NCBI GenBank assembly: GCA_902766265.1
Contig: CACXCY010000157.1
Location: 1 to 19,216 of the forward strand
Reading direction: 5' to 3'
Origin: an uncultured Bacteroidota bacterium
Lineage (GTDB): Bacteria; Bacteroidota; Bacteroidia; Bacteroidales; P3
DNA length: 19,216 nt
Shown: one piece after another, positions 15,734-19,216 of the stretch
Layout of the letters: each line of letters starts with the position of its first letter
Numbering within the stretch: position 1 is the stretch's first letter
The notes under the pieces: model-generated
The model's database searches: none
What the model saw: the letters and a program-made list of their open reading frames with translations, nothing else
Told to the model about the DNA's origin: nothing
Program-made: the position numbers and the translations under genes

Positions 15734-16654
15734 TTACTTGACCGACACGATTTCGAGGTCGAATACCAGCGGGCTGTAGGGAGGGATGGTGTTGGAAGCA
15801 CCCTGAGCGCCATAGCCCAAGCTGGAGGGGATGATGAGGCGGAGCTGGGTACCGGCGGGCTGACCTTTGATACCTTCTTCCCAGCCGGGGATAAGCGACA
15901 TCTGGCCCACCACATAGGTGAGGGGCTCATAGGGACGGCGGTCGTTGTAGATGTTGCCCTCTCTGGCATCCTTTTCCACGCTGGAGTCAAAGATGGTGCC
16001 GTCGAGCAGACGGCCGGTGTAGTTGATGGCCACTTCCTTGCCTACGGCCACTTTGGCGCCGTTGCCTTTCTTCTTCACTATGATGTAGAGACCATCGCTG
16101 GTAGGCGTGGTGGTGATGTTGTTTTCTTTGATGTATTTCTCCAGGGCAGCGGGCTCTTCGGCTTTCCGCTTCTCCATCTCTTCGGTGAAGTTGTTTTTCT
16201 CCTGCTCCAGCTCATCGGCGGTCACGATGTCGGCCAACGCGATGTCGTAGTAGATCTTGTCACCGTTGCCAGGCACGTATTTGGGAGGCATCTGGTTGGG
16301 GAAGAACTTGGCCATGGTGTCGGCCGAGATGGCGAAACTGGCGATGTCGCCGGTGTGCAGCATCAGGAGTCCTTCGGGCAGGTCGCCGTCGAACATGCCT
16401 TCGCTCACCTGCATGATGCGCTGGGGATCGCCGGCGTTGGAGAATATGGTGTCGTTGTTGAAGCGCATAGTCACTTCAGCCACGAGGACATCACCCTTCT
16501 GCACTTGCTGGCCTTTCTTGTTCTGTTTCATGAATTTGTAGTAGAGACCGGTTTTGGTCTGTTTGTACCCGGGCAGGTCTGACTTTTGACCGCACGATGC
16601 AACTACCATAGCTGCAATGGCCATCACGATGGCCAATCTGATTTGCTTTTTCAT
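15734..16654 (-). CDS. FKBP-type peptidyl-prolyl isomerase lipoprotein with two FKBP-like domains
   Basis: The 306-residue protein has a lipoprotein signal with lipobox VASC (Cys21). A first, degenerate FKBP-like region covers about 53-143 (GDVLVAEVTMRF, IYYDIALADI). A charged helical linker follows (about 146-178), then a full FKBP domain at about 188-306. That domain has pocket residues in INYTG (Tyr212), IFDSS (Phe222, Asp223), LIPGWEEGI (Ile255, Trp258) and LGYG (Tyr281). The second domain should be catalytically competent; the first probably works in dimerisation or chaperoning. It likely folds exported proteins in the periplasm. It follows the GldI-like gene by 18 bases and has no visible promoter of its own. 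Confidence 0.9.
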   Translation of the reverse strand: MKKQIRLAIVMAIAAMVVASCGQKSDLPGYKQTKTGLYYKFMKQNKKGQQVQKGDVLVAEVTMRFNNDTIFSNAGDPQRIMQVSEGMFDGDLPEGLLMLHTGDIASFAISADTMAKFFPNQMPPKYVPGNGDKIYYDIALADIVTADELEQEKNNFTEEMEKRKAEEPAALEKYIKENNITTTPTSDGLYIIVKKKGNGAKVAVGKEVAINYTGRLLDGTIFDSSVEKDAREGNIYNDRRPYEPLTYVVGQMSLIPGWEEGIKGQPAGTQLRLIIPSSLGYGAQGASNTIPPYSPLVFDLEIVSVK

Positions 16655-16672
16655 TTATTGTTGTGAATTAAG

Positions 16673-17203
16673 TTATTGTTTATCTGTTTTGGTTAATATC
16701 TCCAAATCGTATATCAGCACGGCGCGGCTGGGCACACGGTCGCCGTCGCCCATCACGCCGTAGCCCAGTGCCGACGGCAGGATGAGGCGTGCCTTGCTGC
16801 CCCGTCGCAGCTGCATCACGGCATGGTCGAGCCCCACCACCGTCTGATGGCGGCCAGCCACAAAGGTCTCCTCCTGGCTGTCGTAGAACACAGATCCGTT
16901 CAGGGCCTCCAGCCGGTAGCGCACGGTCACGCTGTCCTCGTAGCCCACGAAGGCGCCGCTGCCGGAGGCATACACCTGCAGGCGCTCGCCGTTGGCCAGC
17001 GTGCGCATCGACCAGTTGTGGCGGCGGATGTAGTTCTCTATCTCCGTGTCTTCGGCATTGGCAATGTACTTGTTGGCATTGATCATGTTCTCCTTGAGCG
17101 GGTCGCCGCCCTGGTGCGTCACATCGATGACGGGCGTGCGGTCGCATGCTGCTGTGGTGAGCAGCAGGACGAAGAGCGCGGATATGGTCAGAGGGTGTCG
17201 CAT
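16673..17203 (-). CDS. GldI-like FKBP peptidyl-prolyl isomerase lipoprotein
   Basis: The 176-residue protein has a lipoprotein signal with lipobox TAAC (Cys20), then a leader segment with the pattern IENYIRRHNWSM typical of GldI-type proteins, and one FKBP domain at about 75-172 (VTVRYRLEALNG, VVGLDHAVMQL, LILPSALGYG, IYDLEIL). The pocket Trp of classical FKBPs is Leu125 here, as in many GldI-like lipoproteins. GldI is needed for gliding in Flavobacterium, but homologues occur in non-gliding Bacteroidetes as general envelope foldases, so a gliding role is not implied. It is 12 bases after the DHH gene and 18 before the next FKBP gene, clearly the same operon. Confidence 0.85.
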   Translation of the reverse strand: MRHPLTISALFVLLLTTAACDRTPVIDVTHQGGDPLKENMINANKYIANAEDTEIENYIRRHNWSMRTLANGERLQVYASGSGAFVGYEDSVTVRYRLEALNGSVFYDSQEETFVAGRHQTVVGLDHAVMQLRRGSKARLILPSALGYGVMGDGDRVPSRAVLIYDLEILTKTDKQ

Positions 17204-17215
17204 GGGGGTAGGGGG

Positions 17216-18238
17216 TTAAGCCAGCTCGTGGAGCATGTTTTGTTCTAAGTACTGTACTGTCTCGGTCAGGTTTTTGTAGGATGTGGCGCCAGCGGCCTTG
17301 ACGTGACCGCCGCCCTCGAAGTACTTCCGGGCAAAGGCGTTGACGTCGAAATCCCGCTTGGAGCGCAACGATATGCGAATGCGGTCGGGCTGCTCCTTGA
17401 TGAGTGCCCCCACATATATCTGGTCCATCTTCATGGCGTAGTTGACAAAGCCCTCGGTGTCGGCGTCGCTGGCGTCGAAGCGCTTCTGGTCGTCCAGGGA
17501 GATGTAGATGTAGGCGAAATGCTGTTGCTCGAAGATGCGCATGCGTTCGTTGAGGCAGAAGGCAAGGAACTGCATGCGACTGACGCTGAAGTTGTTGAAC
17601 GTGTAGTTGTATATGTCGGCCGCGTGGATAGGCAGCGCCACCATGTCGGCGGCGGCCTCATAAACCGATGGGCGTTCGTTGCTGAAGGCGAACGAGCCCG
17701 TGTCGGAGCTGACGCCGGCATAGAGGCATCGGGCCGAAGCCAGGTCGAGGCATCCTTTGCCCCAAGCGGCGCGAGCCACCCAGTAAACCAGCTCGCTGGC
17801 CGATGAGAGCTCCGGGTGGGAGCACACCAGGTTGAACTGGGTCGTCTCCGGTTGGGGGTGGTGGTCGATGAGAATCTTGGGCACCCGTGCCGCCGTCAGC
17901 AGCTCTTGCAGCCGTCCCACGCGCGGCGTGTTGTTGAAGTCCACGCCGATGATCAGGTCCGCCTCGTCGAAAGCTTTCCGGCAGCCCTCCATGTTCTTGG
18001 CGCCCGAGAGCAGTTTGTCGCTGCCTTTGAGGAAGAGGTAGCTCTCCGGGCAGTCGTCGGGCAGCATGGTGCTGACAGCCAAATGGGGACAATGCCTGTG
18101 GAGCAGGTGCGTCAAGCCGAGCGCCGACCCCACGGCGTCGCCGTCGGGGTGCATGTGCGACACGATAAGCACATGTTTGGCCGACTCCAGCATCTGCCGA
18201 AAAACGGCAATTGTTTTATTTTCAATAGCGAAAGGCAT
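17216..18238 (-). CDS. DHH/DHHA1 phosphoesterase (NrnA-like oligoribonuclease / pAp phosphatase)
   Basis: The protein has 340 residues from ATG 18238. A TTG at 18250 is in frame but would leave almost no leader after the promoter-like box at 18262-18269. DHH motifs appear in order: HMHPDGDAVGS (28-38), GVDFNN (98-103), IDHHPQ with DHH at 125-127, SSDTGSF, and the DHHA1 nucleic-acid-binding GGGHVKAAGA near 309-318. NrnA-type enzymes degrade short RNA oligomers or dephosphorylate 3'-phosphoadenosine 5'-phosphate in the cytoplasm; which activity holds here is not resolvable by eye. It is the first gene of the seven-gene row leading to obg. Confidence 0.9.
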   Translation of the reverse strand: MPFAIENKTIAVFRQMLESAKHVLIVSHMHPDGDAVGSALGLTHLLHRHCPHLAVSTMLPDDCPESYLFLKGSDKLLSGAKNMEGCRKAFDEADLIIGVDFNNTPRVGRLQELLTAARVPKILIDHHPQPETTQFNLVCSHPELSSASELVYWVARAAWGKGCLDLASARCLYAGVSSDTGSFAFSNERPSVYEAAADMVALPIHAADIYNYTFNNFSVSRMQFLAFCLNERMRIFEQQHFAYIYISLDDQKRFDASDADTEGFVNYAMKMDQIYVGALIKEQPDRIRISLRSKRDFDVNAFARKYFEGGGHVKAAGATSYKNLTETVQYLEQNMLHELA

Positions 18239-18261
18239 GTCTTCAGGCAATAGTCAAGTTG

Positions 18262-18269
18262 CAAATTTA
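18262..18269 (-). promoter_or_regulatory. Putative -7 box (TAAATTTG) for the DHH phosphoesterase operon
   Basis: The minus strand reads TAAATTTG, a full match to TAnnTTTG, 24 bases before ATG 18238, implying a leader of about 17 bases. The -33 element is not evident. Confidence 0.4.
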
Positions 18270-18345
18270 CAACTTTTATTTTAATAGTAATAGTTATAAT
18301 TAAATATTTGCTTTCCCGCATCTCTTACCATCCCGTTCCTCGGCA

Positions 18346-18382
18346 TCGTCGCCGACGAGATTATTGGCCTTGTCGCCGACGA
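18346..18382. repeat. Two GC-rich dyads spaced 24 bp
   Basis: TCGTCG-C-CGACGA (18346-18358) is a perfect 6-1-6 inverted repeat. A near copy, TTGTCG-C-CGACGA, lies at 18370-18382, exactly 24 bases later, with matching flanks (GA(G/A or G/G)TTAT after each). They precede the AT-rich array and share its period. Confidence 0.8.
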
Positions 18383-18404
18383 GGTTATCAGTCTCGCTGA
18401 AAAA

Positions 18405-18668
18405 CAAAGTACTATTTTTATATGCAATAAAAGTACTATTTTTATATGCAATAAAAATATTATTTTTATATCTAACAAAAGTACTATTTTTGTTAGCAAT
18501 AAAAATACTATTTTTGTATGCAACAAAAGTACTATTTTTGTATGCAATAAAAGTACTATTTTTGTATGCAATAAAAGTACTATTTTTATTTGTAATAAAA
18601 ATACTATTTTTGTTTTAAATAAAAATACTATTTTTGTATGTAATAAAAATAGTATTTCTATCGTTAAC
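18405..18668. repeat. Eleven tandem 24-bp AT-rich units with internal dyad symmetry
   Basis: Eleven units of exactly 24 bases follow one another with no insertion or deletion. The unit consensus is AAAAGTACTATTTTT followed by GTATGCAAT. Units differ by point changes, and unit 11 is the most diverged. Units starting AAAAATACTATTTTT (18501, 18597, 18621) contain a perfect 7-1-7 inverted repeat. Six units contain TATTTTTG. The array is over 80% A+T by eye against GC-rich flanking genes. There are no unique spacers, so it is not a CRISPR. Confidence 0.93.
18485..18636 (+). promoter_or_regulatory. Array of -7-like boxes (TATTTTTG) facing the HU-like gene
   Basis: TATTTTTG, which fits TAnnTTTG, occurs at 18485, 18509, 18533, 18557, 18605 and 18629, always on the plus strand. 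The last lies 85 bases before ATG 18722. Spacing to a preceding TTTG is about 16 bases, shorter than the usual 19-21, so functional promoters are not certain. Confidence 0.35.
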
Positions 18669-18721
18669 GAAAGCAATAAAAGAATTGAACCTCACTATGT
18701 AAAGGCGAATCGCACGTCACT

Positions 18722-19216
18722 ATGATACACTATAAAGTATGTCTTAACAACGGTTACGAGCAGCTGGGCAGGGACCAGAAGACCATCACCGTCAACGAGG
18801 ATTTGCAGACCTGCGACGAGAACGCCCTCGCCCGCGAGATTGCCCACCAGAATCCCCTCATCCCCGAACAGGTGGCCAAGTCGGTGCTCGACAACTTCTG
18901 CAAGGCGGCCGCCAACCTGATGTCGATGGGCTTCGCCATCCAGCTGCGCAACGGCAAGGACGTGGCCCTGCGCATCCATCCCGACATCCACGTCAAGGGC
19001 GGCAATATCAATCCCGACCGCGCCCGTCAGCTCGACCCCGACGTCACCGAACTCACCGTGGAGAACGCGCCCGACCTCGTCAACCGCGCCGGCCTCACCC
19101 TCCGCGCCAAGTGCGAGTGCGAACCCAAATTCACCGAGCTCCTCCTCTCGATGAACCCCCGCATGCAACGCCGCCGCGTCGTGGAACGTGCCCGCGTCAC
19201 CCGCCGTGGGGAGGAA
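18722..19216 (+). CDS. HU-like DNA-binding protein (C-terminus beyond window)
   Basis: The frame is open for 165 codons from ATG 18722 to the right edge. The N-terminal ~125 residues resemble the HU-like DNA-binding proteins of Bacteroidetes. There is a helical segment (ENALAREIAHQNPLIPEQVAK then SVLDNFCKAAANLMSMGFAIQL), then a strand region ending in LRIHPDIHVKGG, and a strand rich in Arg/Lys (GLTLRAKCECEPKFTELL). Downstream is an Arg-rich stretch (RMQRRRVVERARV). Members of this group often carry a further C-terminal domain, which is cut off here. An overlapping minus-strand frame (18695-19168) is a GC-driven shadow. The gene is read away from the 24-bp array, which may contain its promoter or be bound by an HU-like protein. 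Confidence 0.6.
   Translation, partial: MIHYKVCLNNGYEQLGRDQKTITVNEDLQTCDENALAREIAHQNPLIPEQVAKSVLDNFCKAAANLMSMGFAIQLRNGKDVALRIHPDIHVKGGNINPDRARQLDPDVTELTVENAPDLVNRAGLTLRAKCECEPKFTELLLSMNPRMQRRRVVERARVTRRGEE

Larger units (their letters stand above)
18239..18721. other. Divergent intergenic region of 483 bases
   Basis: This is the only gene-free stretch over 300 bases. From left to right it holds the putative DHH promoter (18262-18269), an AT-rich spacer, a GC-rich pair of dyads (18346-18382), the 24-bp AT-rich tandem array (18405-18668), and about 50 bases of leader before ATG 18722. I see no tRNA, no terminator and no plausible small gene in it; the long frames through the array on both strands exist because 24 is a multiple of three. 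Confidence 0.75.

Noticed and set aside
18405..18668. CRISPR array
   Set aside because: The 24-bp units abut directly, with no unique spacers, and no cas gene is nearby.
18405..18668. Replication-origin iterons
   Set aside because: No replication initiator gene or DnaA-box cluster is visible and the context is chromosomal housekeeping genes, so I left it as a regulatory-type array.
18281..18676. Octapeptide-repeat protein (LLHTKIVL-like, minus strand), or its plus-strand counterpart at 18364-18618
   Set aside because: Both strands are open simply because the 24-bp unit has no stops in these frames. The predicted peptides are monotonous and hydrophobic, lack a ribosome-binding context, and the array sits in a promoter region.

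Overview
The window looks like chromosomal DNA from a member of the Bacteroidales (Bacteroidota). The reasons are: many lipoprotein signal peptides, a GldI-like FKBP next to a DHH phosphoesterase and adk-obg, a Bacteroidetes-type HU-like protein, promoter boxes resembling TAnnTTTG, and little Shine-Dalgarno signal. Genus cannot be fixed from the sequence. Coding density is high and there is no rRNA, tRNA, insertion sequence, CRISPR or phage gene. The window cuts a gene at each end.

Layout. (1) Positions 1-4605, minus strand: three genes with overlapping starts and stops. In transcription order they are an exported beta-rich protein, an S41 peptidase lipoprotein, and a long protein resembling the N-terminal part of pyruvate phosphate dikinase, which runs off the left edge. 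(2) 4727-6790, plus strand: a 687-residue coiled-coil lipoprotein with internal duplications, closed by a strong hairpin terminator. (3) 6850-12320, plus strand: a tight four-gene row of a MurL-type epimerase, a MurD2-type ligase, an M20D amidohydrolase and a C69 dipeptidase. The first two together form the alternative route to D-glutamate in peptidoglycan: L-Glu is added to UDP-MurNAc-L-Ala and then epimerised in place, without glutamate racemase. (4) A hairpin at 12348-12384 separates this row from convergent genes. (5) 12411-18238, minus strand: a seven-gene row read as DHH phosphoesterase, GldI-like FKBP lipoprotein, second FKBP lipoprotein, adenylate kinase, Obg GTPase, PAP2 phosphatase, DUF3089 lipoprotein, with a terminator-like hairpin between adk and obg. 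(6) 18239-18721: a 483-base divergent intergenic region holding eleven 24-bp AT-rich tandem units plus two GC-rich dyads with the same 24-bp spacing. (7) 18722 to the right edge, plus strand: an HU-like DNA-binding protein, partial.

The two items most worth attention are the murL-murD2 pair, described from Xanthomonas and here in a Bacteroidales-type genome beside two peptidase genes, and the 24-bp dyad array, which carries repeated promoter-like boxes pointing at the HU-like gene. Protein families were assigned by recognising motifs by eye. No database search was run.
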